IMG/VR virus record: IMGVR_UViG_3300010403_000356
Location: 1-33,196 of that record
Origin: a virus
DNA length: 33,196 bases
Direction: 5' to 3' (one strand)
This document shows positions 13,015-19,513 of this stretch, piece after piece (within the stretch, counting starts at the first letter, position 1; every line of letters begins with the position of its first letter). Below the pieces are notes generated by a model. The model was not told where the DNA came from. It made no database searches and was given only the letters and a program-made list of their open reading frames with translations. A program made the position numbers and the translations under genes.

Positions 13015-13215
13015 CTAGGCCCGTTTTGACGCCCATTTAACCGCTTTGGCCCATTGTTGTTTCAGGTATTGGGCCCTGGAATCGGGATATTCCAGGGCCC
13101 AAATCCGGATTATCTGTTTCGATCGGCCGGACAATTCGGCTATCTCAATAGGATGTGCAAGGCCCTTTCGGAGCATGTATTGCGCCGCTCGTTTCATGGT
13201 ATTGTCATCAGCCAT
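13015..13215 (-). CDS. Small HTH protein, 66 aa
   Basis: The chosen start is MADDNTMKRAAQYMLRKGLA; the frame is open further upstream but loses protein character. IEIAELSGRSKQIIRIWALE has helix-turn-helix spacing, and the C-terminus is basic (KQQWAKAVKWASKRA). It may be a DNA-binding phage regulator. The stop codon overlaps one copy of the 18-bp repeat region. Confidence 0.65.
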   Translation of the reverse strand: MADDNTMKRAAQYMLRKGLAHPIEIAELSGRSKQIIRIWALEYPDSRAQYLKQQWAKAVKWASKRA

Positions 13216-13226
13216 TGTGGATTCCC

Positions 13227-13670
13227 CTATTCCTCTCGGGTAGCGGTTTGAAGCGGTGGCCGGCCCGGAGGGCGGCAATCCTCCGGGCCACCACGCTCTA
13301 AATAAGAGATCATTAATTGCAATATATCGATGCTTTCCTGGGCCTGTCCTAAGCCCGTATTGCAATGCTGGCATAGCCAACCCCTGAATCGTCCCGTGGT
13401 GTGGCAATGATCGAAATGAAGCCCGCGCTTCGGATTGCGATCGCCGCAGATTTCGCAAAGGGTAGGGCGCGGGCGCGTGGGCTGCTCAACAGGGACAGTT
13501 GGGCGTCCCCACCGCTTGGCGCGCCTTCTGGCGTCGCCCACCACGTCCTGGGGCCTTTTCCTGCGTGTAAGATACTCATTATCTCGAGACCCGGGCGTTT
13601 TTCGACGCAACTTCTTTTTCTCATTGTGCCGAGCTTTTTGCTCTGGCGTCATATCGGACCACCGCGACAT
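13227..13670 (-). CDS. Endonuclease VII-family recombination endonuclease
   Basis: The start at 13670 has a GGAGGAA ribosome-binding site. The 147-aa protein ends in the endonuclease VII core: TLCEICGDRNPKRGLHFDHC, HTTGRFRGWLCQHCNTGLG, then a helical ESIDILQLMISYLE. The CxxC...CxxC zinc site and the HFDHCH catalytic strand of the beta-beta-alpha fold are complete. In T4 this enzyme resolves branched DNA before packaging. The basic N-terminal 60 residues (KKKLRRKTPG) may aid DNA binding. It coexists here with RusA, giving the phage two resolvases. Confidence 0.85.
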   Translation of the reverse strand: MSRWSDMTPEQKARHNEKKKLRRKTPGSRDNEYLTRRKRPQDVVGDARRRAKRWGRPTVPVEQPTRPRPTLCEICGDRNPKRGLHFDHCHTTGRFRGWLCQHCNTGLGQAQESIDILQLMISYLERGGPEDCRPPGRPPLQTATREE

Positions 13671-13708
13671 CGCTATTCCTCCGTTTTCAAGCTGGCGCCC
13701 CACCTGGT

Positions 13709-13903
13709 TCAGGATACGCCGCAGTAGCCAGCCTCGGGACCGCGACCCTTTCCATCGGTCGGCACCCATGTCGGGATGCAGCGCTGGCAGACATAGGTGA
13801 TATCCTCGCCGAATTCTCCGTGGCAATACCAGCCTACTGGCTTCGTGGTCTTGGGATTGACGAAGCGGCCGCACCTGCATTTCGGCATCGTTTCCATACT
13901 CAT
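13709..13903 (-). CDS. Zinc-ribbon-like small protein, 64 aa
   Basis: The protein has a CRCGRF pair near residue 9, WYCHGEF at about 25 and YVCQRC at about 37, consistent with a zinc-binding fold. The ATG at 13903 overlaps the upstream stop (ATGA). A second ATG two codons later is possible. Function unknown. Confidence 0.65.
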   Translation of the reverse strand: MSMETMPKCRCGRFVNPKTTKPVGWYCHGEFGEDITYVCQRCIPTWVPTDGKGRGPEAGYCGVS

Positions 13904-14064
13904 CTTCCGTCTGTGTCCTCCTCAATGATCCGGATTACGTCGCCGTCGGCGAGATATGTGCCGGAAACCATCTTTATGACAGCCTCGGTAGTTTCCTCCT
14001 GAGTCTCAACCCAGCATTCGTCCAGCTTGCCGCCGATATTTTCCCAGATGATGTGATAGGTCAT
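13900..14064 (-). CDS. Hypothetical 54-aa phage protein
   Basis: The frame reads MTYHIIWENIGGKLDECWVE, then an acidic helical part ending RIIEEDTDGR. It is linked by 4-nt overlaps to the genes before and after, and has an alternating hydrophobic pattern typical of a small beta-alpha fold. Unknown function. Confidence 0.6.
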   Translation of the reverse strand: MTYHIIWENIGGKLDECWVETQEETTEAVIKMVSGTYLADGDVIRIIEEDTDGR

Positions 14065-14249
14065 TTTCCACCTACCGATGCTTCAATGCGGATTATGAAG
14101 TCAGAGAAATCTAGTGTGCTATCGGCGCGTCCGGCATGCATTCGCTCTTTCAAGCGCGCCACTGCGTCACGGCGAATTTGCTGCAAGACAGCGTGCGGCA
14201 CTTGGCTATGGTTTGCGTTGTAGTGTGCGACGAATTGCGAGAATGTCAT
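14061..14249 (-). CDS. Hypothetical 62-aa phage protein
   Basis: The sequence MTFSQFVAHYNANHSQVPHA continues into a basic helical segment (QQIRRDAVARLKERM). The stop overlaps the next ATG. An AGAG ribosome-binding site is upstream. No domain recognised. Confidence 0.6.
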   Translation of the reverse strand: MTFSQFVAHYNANHSQVPHAVLQQIRRDAVARLKERMHAGRADSTLDFSDFIIRIEASVGGK

Positions 14250-14270
14250 TTGATGCTCTTTCGCGGTTGC

Positions 14271-14292
14271 GAGTTATATTCTGAGTTATATT
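14271..14292. repeat. Tandem 12-bp repeat GAGTTATATT
   Basis: GAGTTATATT appears at 14271-14280 and 14283-14292, in the gap between two minus-strand genes. It is AT-rich against a GC-rich background and may form a promoter or protein site for the genes to its left. Confidence 0.5.
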
Positions 14293-14302
14293 TGTCGGCG
14301 GT

Positions 14303-14479
14303 TTAGTCGTGACGCTCGGTCCGAACGACGTCAAAAGGCTCCCCTTTGGTGACCTTGCGCAACCGCTCATGCAGAAACAGCACGCGCCGCACTGGCGATA
14401 GATAAGCCCAAGCTTGCGCATCGATGGTTGTTCGCGCTTCTTGCCCGGCAATATTGCGAATTGTAATGGTGATGGTCAT
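14303..14479 (-). CDS. Hypothetical 58-aa phage protein
   Basis: The start is placed at MTITITIRNIAGQEARTTID, with a strong GGAAGGAA ribosome-binding site. The frame continues upstream but without protein-like sequence. The product shows an amphipathic helical part (SPVRRVLFLHERLRKVTKGE). Unknown function. Confidence 0.6.
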   Translation of the reverse strand: MTITITIRNIAGQEARTTIDAQAWAYLSPVRRVLFLHERLRKVTKGEPFDVVRTERHD

Positions 14480-14523
14480 AGCTCGAGTTCCTTCCTTCTG
14501 GTTTGCTGTGTCGGAGAATAGGC

Positions 14524-14619
14524 TCAGATCCCCAACAGTCGGAGGACAACGGCAACCGGCGCGCCCATGAGCAGGCCGATTGCGGTGATTAGAAGCCAGT
14601 CGGTGCGATCGAAGGTCAT
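14524..14619 (-). CDS. 31-aa membrane microprotein
   Basis: MTFDRTDWLLITAIGLLMGA and the following PVAVVLRLLGI form one membrane-spanning helix. The ATG overlaps the stop of the 106-aa gene by 4 nt. Unknown function. Confidence 0.5.
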   Translation of the reverse strand: MTFDRTDWLLITAIGLLMGAPVAVVLRLLGI

Positions 14620-14936
14620 GGCTGCACCGCACGCTTTGCTGACTGCGCATCGGCCCATGCCTTGAACTCGGCAATGCGGCGTTCGCGGTCCGCCTGCCAA
14701 TCCATCTCGAGCCAGAAACGACGCCCCGGCGCAGGCTGAAAATTGGTGCAATGAATGCCGCGCTGAATGCGGCCGTCATCGAGCAGGATGTCGACCTTCC
14801 GATATCCCCATTTCGGATCAATCGGGTGGCGCTTGGTGATAACGCCATGGTCCGACGAATTGGCCATATCGCCCGTGTAATAGATCCGCACGCCTTCCTG
14901 CAGCGCATTCCATTCGACTTTCGGTCCGTATTGCAT
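14616..14936 (-). CDS. Hypothetical phage protein, 106 aa
   Basis: The protein begins MQYGPKVEWNALQEGVRIYY. The N-terminal half looks like a small beta-barrel (VRIYYTGDMAN, RKVDILLDDGRIQRGIHCTN). The C-terminal helix is DRERRIAEFKAWADAQ. No family recognised. Confidence 0.65.
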   Translation of the reverse strand: MQYGPKVEWNALQEGVRIYYTGDMANSSDHGVITKRHPIDPKWGYRKVDILLDDGRIQRGIHCTNFQPAPGRRFWLEMDWQADRERRIAEFKAWADAQSAKRAVQP

Positions 14937-14939
14937 GGC

Positions 14940-15266
14940 TCAGGCCTCCGCAAAGAGGGCGAGCAATTCCGCATATCGCGGCTCGCGTTCGAAAACGGAT
15001 TCGTGGTGATATTTCATATCCCCCTTGAAAATCGTGATGTGGCCATATCCGGTCAGCGTCGCGATGTAGGTGCGGCCGTCGTCACCGTCGACGATTCGCA
15101 TTTTGCGGGCGAACGTCAGTTTTTTCGGTGCACCGGTAGTGACGCGAACCGCGCGCTCGCCGCGCTTGGCATCAATCTCGATTGAGAATTGAGCCGTCAC
15201 GCGATGGCCGCCATTCGGCCAATCTTCAATGGTGGCGGACATTCTGGGATTCGAATAGTTCGTCAT
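14940..15266 (-). CDS. Hypothetical phage protein, 108 aa
   Basis: The start is placed at MTNYSNPRMSATIEDWPNGG because of the GAGAGGA ribosome-binding site in a leader that is duplicated upstream of the next gene. The product is beta-rich (HRVTAQFSIEID, RTYIATLTGYGHITIFKGD). No domain recognised. Confidence 0.65.
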   Translation of the reverse strand: MTNYSNPRMSATIEDWPNGGHRVTAQFSIEIDAKRGERAVRVTTGAPKKLTFARKMRIVDGDDGRTYIATLTGYGHITIFKGDMKYHHESVFEREPRYAELLALFAEA

Positions 15267-15545
15267 GGTGTAGTCCTCTCGGTTGAGCCCGCGGCAACGG
15301 GCGGTGGTGGTGACGATTTCAGTATCCGGCCCAATCACGCAGGGCGCGGAATGATTTGGTCCAAACGATCATGTTTTCGTGGTGCGTGATTGTTCCGTCC
15401 TTGTGCTGCTGCGAATAACGATCAACAACCTCGATGCAGTCCCCAATCATTCCGACAAACCAATCGTGAGACTTCGCCCAATTGATCTGCTGTGCGGTGA
15501 GTTGGTTGGTCATTTGGGCATCCTCTCGGTTTGTGCAGCGGCAAC
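15264..15545 (-). repeat. Duplicated 35-nt leader/ribosome-binding cassette before two adjacent genes
   Basis: Minus-strand segments 15298-15264 and 15545-15511 share GTTGCCGC, a 6-nt variable part, AACCGAGAGGA, a 7-nt variable part and ATG, with identical total length. Each feeds a gene starting MTN. A past duplication of the leader, or a shared post-transcriptional control site, is implied. Confidence 0.65.
15319..15513 (-). CDS. First gene of second leftward operon, hypothetical 64 aa
   Basis: The protein begins MTNQLTAQQINWAKSHDWFV and ends RALRDWAGY. It has a GAGAGGA ribosome-binding site in the first copy of a duplicated leader. From memory, small proteins with a 'W..SHDWF' pattern are frequent in phages. 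It lies closest to the divergent control region. Confidence 0.65.
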   Translation of the reverse strand: MTNQLTAQQINWAKSHDWFVGMIGDCIEVVDRYSQQHKDGTITHHENMIVWTKSFRALRDWAGY

Positions 15546-15562
15546 TGCGTTTCGATGTATTG

Positions 15563-15591
15563 AGAATGCGCTCACATCATTTGTTTGTCAA
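15563..15591 (-). promoter_or_regulatory. Promoter for the second leftward operon
   Basis: On the minus strand, TTGACA (15591-15586) and CATTCT (15568-15563) are 17 bp apart. The predicted start, near 15556, leads into the duplicated leader. The -35 lies inside a perfect inverted repeat, so the promoter is probably repressible. Confidence 0.5.
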
Positions 15592-15599
15592 CCGACAAA
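15584..15599. promoter_or_regulatory. Operator candidate TTTGTC-AACC-GACAAA
   Basis: A perfect 6-bp-arm dyad covering the -35 of the leftward promoter in the divergent intergenic region. Confidence 0.5.
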
Positions 15600-15633
15600 A
15601 TGCAGATTGGTGAAAATAGTTTGGGCGATGGTT

Positions 15634-15648
15634 CAAATCATTGATTTG
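15634..15648. promoter_or_regulatory. Operator candidate CAAATCA-T-TGATTTG
   Basis: A perfect palindrome with 7-bp arms, 16 bp upstream of the divergent rightward gene. Its centre is about 50 bp from the other dyad. Confidence 0.5.
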
Positions 15649-15663
15649 TGATAGTGTTTCGGC

Positions 15664-16263
15664 ATGCAAAAGCCGCGGCGACTGGTCGGAAACGTCAAAT
15701 GGTATTCGGAAAAACCGAAAGGCCGAAAGCGTCGACGCCGTTCCCCAATGCAGCTCGTCACACTCCGACTCAACGATCTCGCCAAACTATTCCGCGGCCG
15801 CTATGGCCACGTTCTGCCCGATGATGATGCCGGACGGGATGACATGCTTGTGGCGATCCATCATCTCGCCTGTCTGCCTCACCCGCAAAAGCCTATCGAT
15901 CACTGGCTCGAGATTTGGGCGCCCTGGCTGACAGTCAAAGAGCGAAAGGATATCGTCGGCGACGCATTGCAGAACCCGCAACGCTGGAAGGCTGATGCGC
16001 TCGCCTGGCGCTTGCGTCTCACTGCGGCCGATCGGCATGCGTTGGGAATCACCACAATCGGGGCAATTGACGAAAACAAGGCCGCGCGCACCAAACGACG
16101 CAAAGCACAAGCCCGGAAACGAATGCAGGCCTATCGAAAGGCCAGAGGCGCCAAGTCTCGCGCCACATATGAGGACAAGTCAGCGGAACAGACCATGCCA
16201 TGGATCGATCAAGGCATCAGCCGTGCCACATGGTATCGACGCCGCGCGCGTGAGACTGCGTGA
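15664..16263 (+). CDS. Putative HTH regulatory protein upstream of terminase, 199 aa
   Basis: The protein starts MQKPRRLVGNVKWYSEKPKG, with a very basic N-terminus (GRKRRRRS). A helical middle (LRLNDLAKLFRGRYGHVLPD) follows, then a linker ITTIGAIDENKAARTKRRK, and the C-terminus PWIDQGISRATWYRRR resembles a recognition helix. From memory, orphan proteins with this 'ITTIGA...GISR.TWYR' ending are widespread in rhizobial prophages, often just before small terminase. A role as late-gene regulator or packaging-site binder is inference. No ribosome-binding site is clear. Confidence 0.7.
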   Translation: MQKPRRLVGNVKWYSEKPKGRKRRRRSPMQLVTLRLNDLAKLFRGRYGHVLPDDDAGRDDMLVAIHHLACLPHPQKPIDHWLEIWAPWLTVKERKDIVGDALQNPQRWKADALAWRLRLTAADRHALGITTIGAIDENKAARTKRRKAQARKRMQAYRKARGAKSRATYEDKSAEQTMPWIDQGISRATWYRRRARETA

Positions 16264-16317
16264 GACAAGTGCGTGCGCACCATAAGTACTATATTGCTGC
16301 GCACGGACCAGTCTCAC
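16260..16317. repeat. 58-bp nested imperfect palindrome upstream of small terminase
   Basis: Outer arms GTGAGAC/GTCTCAC (16260-16266, 16311-16317) and inner arms GTGCGCA/TGCGCAC (16273-16279, 16298-16304) share one centre at 16288.5. The loop holds an AGTACT palindrome offset by one base. There is no T-tract, so it is not an ordinary terminator. Its place just before the small terminase gene makes a packaging (pac/cos) or operator site plausible. Confidence 0.65.
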
Positions 16318-16354
16318 CAAGGTAAGAAAGCCTGACCTATTCGCCGCACGCGGA

Positions 16355-16966
16355 TTGAACCAGCGCTCAAATCATGGCATCTATCAGCCGGACCAGACCA
16401 TTCGGGAACTGTACCGCAAAGCCATGCGACCAACCCTCAGCCGACGCCACGCGCTTTTCGTCCGGCACTATCGCAAAACAGGCATAGCCGCGCAGGCTTA
16501 CCTCGCCGCCGGCTACAAACCCACAACAAAGAACGCTCTCTATGTGTCAGCCTGCCAACTCCTAAGCCATCCTAATGTGCAACTGCGAATTCAGGAGCTA
16601 GACCGCCAGATGACCCAAAGAACACGCATAACCATCGAGAGTTTGCTGCATGATCTCGCTGAAGACAGAGCGCTTGCTCGAGAGACAAAGCAGGTTTCGG
16701 CCGCGATCGCAGCGACGCAGTTGAGCGCTAAGCTGGTGGGATTGTTGATAGATCGGAAAGAGAGCGGCCAGCCTGGAGACTTCTCCGATCTCACAAGCGC
16801 TGACGAGATACTGGCGCGCGTGCGAGCTGATCTCGGTGACGAGATGGCAGATGCAATCACGCAAGCCCTTGCAAAACAAGCTGATACGCCGGCGGAAACC
16901 AGCATAGATCCCGGGCCAGCGATCGGGCTTGATGCCGAGCGAGACAGCGACGCGACGTTGAACTAG
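16355..16966 (+). CDS. terS: Terminase small subunit
   Basis: The 203-aa product shows the Terminase_2 pattern: LSRRHALFVRHYRKTGIAAQ, AYLAAGYKPTTKNALYVSAC and QLLSHPNVQLRIQELD, an N-terminal DNA-binding HTH followed by helical oligomerisation segments. It selects phage DNA for packaging and recruits the large subunit. The start is uncertain: TTG at 16355 or ATG at 16424 (MRPTLSRR). Unusually, the large terminase gene is almost 11 kb away, beyond an opposing cargo operon. Confidence 0.85.
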   Translation: MNQRSNHGIYQPDQTIRELYRKAMRPTLSRRHALFVRHYRKTGIAAQAYLAAGYKPTTKNALYVSACQLLSHPNVQLRIQELDRQMTQRTRITIESLLHDLAEDRALARETKQVSAAIAATQLSAKLVGLLIDRKESGQPGDFSDLTSADEILARVRADLGDEMADAITQALAKQADTPAETSIDPGPAIGLDAERDSDATLN

Positions 16967-17026
16967 CGCAACAATGGCGCGTCTCTGACACGTGACCATG
17001 TTAACCCGTTGATATTGTTGGATTGA

Positions 17027-17047
17027 CATTCCCCTGTCTAGGGAATG
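17027..17047. repeat. Inverted repeat CATTCCC-(7)-GGGAATG
   Basis: A perfect 7-bp-arm hairpin 60 bp after the small terminase stop. It overlaps a TTGACA hexamer (17023-17028) that could be a -35 element, though no good -10 is seen. Confidence 0.5.
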
Positions 17048-17150
17048 CGCGGTCTCTCACAGAGTCCGGACCAGTTGCAACGTTGCGGTTTCCGCTGACA
17101 GATCAGCGCCAGGCATGCAGGCAGGGGAGGGCATCCCCCTCCCTCCCCAA

Positions 17151-17203
17151 GGGGAGCCGTACTCCCCGGTCCGGGCCTTTCCATCGGCCGCCGTCTTTTT
17201 TTT
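17151..17203 (+). terminator. Possible intrinsic terminator after small terminase
   Basis: Hairpin GGGGAG-CCGTA-CTCCCC (17151-17167) is followed by an imperfect CGGGCC/GGC-CCG stem (17172-17193, two-base bulge) and then TC plus eight T (17196-17203). The stem before the T-run is weak, so confidence is moderate. Confidence 0.4.
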
Positions 17204-17233
17204 ATTTTCCCCCACGCGTCTCAAATGGCCCCA

Positions 17234-17306
17234 TTTTTCCATACCTCCATTTTTCCGGATGGGTCCCTTTTTGTATGGGTGTCTGTTTTTCGGGGGATGT
17301 GTTTTT
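17234..17306. repeat. Regular array of five T5 tracts, 16-18 bp apart
   Basis: TTTTT starts at 17234, 17250, 17268, 17286 and 17302. The tracts are embedded in degenerate units such as CCATTTTTCC, GGGTCCCTTTTTG and GTGTTTTTGTGG. The period of about 17 bp is too regular for GC-rich phage DNA by chance. Confidence 0.55.
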
Positions 17307-17311
17307 GTGGA

Positions 17312-17337
17312 GGGACCCGTGGATGTGGATGGGTCCC
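17312..17337. repeat. Inverted repeat GGGACCC-(12)-GGGTCCC
   Basis: Perfect 7-bp arms immediately after the T-tract array. GGATGGGTCCC also occurs as an 11-bp direct repeat at 17257-17267 and 17327-17337. Confidence 0.5.
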
Positions 17338-17439
17338 ATCTGTTATATAGTTGAACCTGCGCTCATAGTATGGAACCATGCGGTTGGTCGTGCGTTAGGC
17401 GGTGCGATCTCGGCCCTGTCACGTAGAGGATAAGGTGCC

Positions 17440-17682
17440 ATGTCATGTTTTTCTTTAGCTTTCTGGCAGCAGGCTTGCATCTTGATCGTTATCGCGATCG
17501 GGCTGTGGTCGATCATCAAGTTGTTTTTGCCTTATCTGCTGGAGCGGCTTCCTGCCATCGTCGTTCAAATCATCAACATCATTATTTGGGTAGTGATAGC
17601 GATCATCTGCATCGTCGTTATTTTTGGGCTTCTGTCGTGCCTGATAAGCCTTGGCGGTGGCTTATTTCACTTTCCCCGTTGA
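17440..17682 (+). CDS. Small integral membrane protein, 80 aa
   Basis: The protein starts MSCFSLAFWQQACILIVIAI and has an AGAGGATAAGG ribosome-binding region. Two long hydrophobic spans are visible (residues 11-30 and 42-68), joined by LPYLLERLPAIVVQIINIII. From memory, similar 70-80-aa proteins with 'FWQQ..IL.IV' starts occur in phages of Rhizobiales. A holin-like role is possible, but no endolysin is visible nearby, so it is unassigned. Confidence 0.75.
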   Translation: MSCFSLAFWQQACILIVIAIGLWSIIKLFLPYLLERLPAIVVQIINIIIWVVIAIICIVVIFGLLSCLISLGGGLFHFPR

Positions 17683-17750
17683 GCAGTCGCAGGTTGCGCC
17701 ATTGCCTCCGATAGAACCGTTTAACCCGGGCGTCTGCCGAGGATGTTGAG

Positions 17751-18143
17751 ATGAAACTTGAAATCGATCTGTCGGACGTGAACGTCCACATTCACCTTGA
17801 CCAGCGGGAGGCTCCACGCTGGGCGAAGACACTGCACGACATGGTGAGCCACGTTCTAGCCAACCAGGAGAATAAGATCATGCCCACCATTGAAGAGATC
17901 CAAACCAAAGCCAAAGCGACTCTCGACGCGGTGACCGCCGAAACCGATCTGAACAATGCCGTCGCCAAGGTCGTCAATGACCAGCGCGCGACGATTACTG
18001 ACCTGAAAGCCCAGCTCGCCGCTGCTGGTACCGACCCGGTGAAGCTGCAAGAACTGAGCGACACGCTTGACGCGATCCTCGCTGCGGATACGGCCAACGA
18101 CAAGATCATCGTTGACGCGATTAACGCCAACACGACGCCGTGA
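17751..18143 (+). CDS. Hypothetical phage coiled-coil protein, 130 aa
   Basis: The N-terminus (MKLEIDLSDVNVHIHLDQRE) is a short beta segment. Residues from about 44 (MPTIEEIQTKAKATLDAVTA) to the end are helical, with heptad-like spacing (DLKAQLAAAGTDPVKLQELS). An internal ATG at residue 44 has a good AGGAGAA ribosome-binding site, so a shorter 87-aa product is possible. The gene ends just before a strong terminator. Function unknown; possibly a small virion or assembly protein. Confidence 0.7.
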   Translation: MKLEIDLSDVNVHIHLDQREAPRWAKTLHDMVSHVLANQENKIMPTIEEIQTKAKATLDAVTAETDLNNAVAKVVNDQRATITDLKAQLAAAGTDPVKLQELSDTLDAILAADTANDKIIVDAINANTTP

Positions 18144-18170
18144 GAAGCTGAGTTGGTTTTATGGAATGGA

Positions 18171-18200
18171 CTGGCCCTGTCATGGGGCCAGACTTTTTTT
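18171..18200 (+). terminator. Strong intrinsic terminator between late genes and cargo operon
   Basis: CTGGCCC-TGTCATG-GGGCCAG is followed by AC and seven T. It ends rightward transcription from the small terminase block. The stop codon of the opposing last cargo gene (18180-18182) lies in the loop, so the two transcription units meet here tail to tail. Confidence 0.85.
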
Positions 18201-19487
18201 GCCCTTGCTCGCCCTCAGATTGGCAAACAGGCCGAGGAACAGGAACAGGACGAGCGCGCCGCTGATGCTGCCGTGAGCGAGTCCCAATGTGGATGCGAAC
18301 ATCAGCCCGGACATTGCGAAGATCGAAGCGGCGTTTATCTGGCCACCGATCCCGGACATCAGGGACCAGAGAACGAGCCACATGATGGCGATCCCGGCGA
18401 TCCATCCCAGTTCGATGATTGCCTGCATGAAGATGTTATGCGGCGCGAAGCCGCGCAGGCAAGACATGCGTTGGAAGCTGTTGATGCCGTAGCCGAACCA
18501 GCCAGCGGTTGGCATGAAGTAGAAAGCATCCCGGGCCAGAGTTGTACGGATCTCGACCGACAAATCCATCCGGGTTTCGGCGAGGCAGCTCGGCGGCACT
18601 GCCGGCCTCCCCGACATCTGCCGCGAAAGCCACTCTTCCTTGGTCGCGAGGTCAGCCGCGGAGACCACTTCTGCGACGCTGCCAAGCACGGCGGTTCGCC
18701 GCAGGTTGGCACCGGTTATCATGCCCGCGATCGTCACCATCATGATCACGATCGACAACGTTCGAATCGACCTGAATTCGGGACGTGCAAACGACGTCAG
18801 GACCAGCGCACCGAGCAGGAACACGATCGCCATTGTCGTGAGCCTGACCAGCGCGATTGTGCTGATCGTCATTGATGCGAAAATCAGCACACATACGCAG
18901 ATCGAAAAAACCGATACTGCGCGACGGCCTGACGTGACAAACGAGATCACCAGAAAGCCGCAAGCGAAGGCGAACAGTGTCGCGGCGTGATCGAGCCCCA
19001 TGATGCCGATCTTGTTGTTCCCGGTCACCGCGACCGACAGCAACTGCCAGGCGGATACGGCAGTTGCCATGGTAACGATGGACAGACTGACCCAAAAGGT
19101 TGCGCGTCCTGCCGACTGTGGATCGGGCATGAAACGCGCCGCCACATAGAACGACAGCGAACAGCCGAACAGCGCGAGTTCCTTTAAATCCTCCGGATCG
19201 AAGTTGCGCAGCGAGGAAACCAGCGACGCCGCTACAAACGCCAGGAACAGGTAATCCGGCAGGATCAGCGTCGGCGCACGTCGCGGCCGGGAATTTATCA
19301 GTAGCAGCCCGAGCGGCGCCGCCACCATGCCGGCAGTAGCCAGACTATGCCCGGCCGACCCGGCCATGCCGTAGACGATTGTGATAATGGGAAAAATGAG
19401 TGCTGAAACCGCGAAAAAGGCCGCTGATGCGTTGATCACAGTACCCCCTGCTGCCAATGACGGCCGGGAGCCTAGCATCGCAACCAT
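18180..19487 (-). CDS. O-antigen polymerase/ligase-like membrane protein (Wzy/WaaL family)
   Basis: The 435-aa protein is mostly hydrophobic, with about ten membrane spans and one large periplasmic-type loop (roughly residues 270-350). After the loop comes GWFGYGINSFQRMSCLRGFA followed by PHNIFMQAIIELGWIAGI. This is the G.G...F...HN.F...E.G pattern of the O-antigen ligase/polymerase (Wzy_C) family, with the key His. It would act in the inner membrane, joining repeat units or transferring a glycan to lipid A core or to another acceptor. It is the last gene of the cargo operon and the only one with a gap (26 nt) to its upstream neighbour. Acceptor and linkage unknown. Confidence 0.8.
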   Translation of the reverse strand: MVAMLGSRPSLAAGGTVINASAAFFAVSALIFPIITIVYGMAGSAGHSLATAGMVAAPLGLLLINSRPRRAPTLILPDYLFLAFVAASLVSSLRNFDPEDLKELALFGCSLSFYVAARFMPDPQSAGRATFWVSLSIVTMATAVSAWQLLSVAVTGNNKIGIMGLDHAATLFAFACGFLVISFVTSGRRAVSVFSICVCVLIFASMTISTIALVRLTTMAIVFLLGALVLTSFARPEFRSIRTLSIVIMMVTIAGMITGANLRRTAVLGSVAEVVSAADLATKEEWLSRQMSGRPAVPPSCLAETRMDLSVEIRTTLARDAFYFMPTAGWFGYGINSFQRMSCLRGFAPHNIFMQAIIELGWIAGIAIMWLVLWSLMSGIGGQINAASIFAMSGLMFASTLGLAHGSISGALVLFLFLGLFANLRASKGKKSLAP

Positions 19488-19513
19488 ACAGCGAGCAACA
19501 GCCGATATTCGCC

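Larger units (their letters stand above)
16967..17439 (+). other. Repeat-rich non-coding stretch of about 470 bp
   Basis: No convincing gene on either strand. It contains an inverted repeat (17027-17047), a GCAACGTTGC palindrome (17077-17086), two hairpins followed by T8 (17151-17203), a regular series of T5 tracts (17234-17306) and a GGGACCC/GGGTCCC inverted repeat (17312-17337). Some of this may be a late promoter, terminator or packaging site. Confidence 0.6.

Noticed and set aside
13316-13625. Alternative minus-strand frame overlapping endonuclease VII (13349-13624)
   Set aside because: It overlaps the zinc/HFDHCH core of the real gene and has no domain character.
17057-17433. Frames through the region between small terminase and the 80-aa membrane protein
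   Set aside because: Composition follows the T-tract and GC-rich repeats and no ribosome-binding site or family is seen; treated as non-coding.
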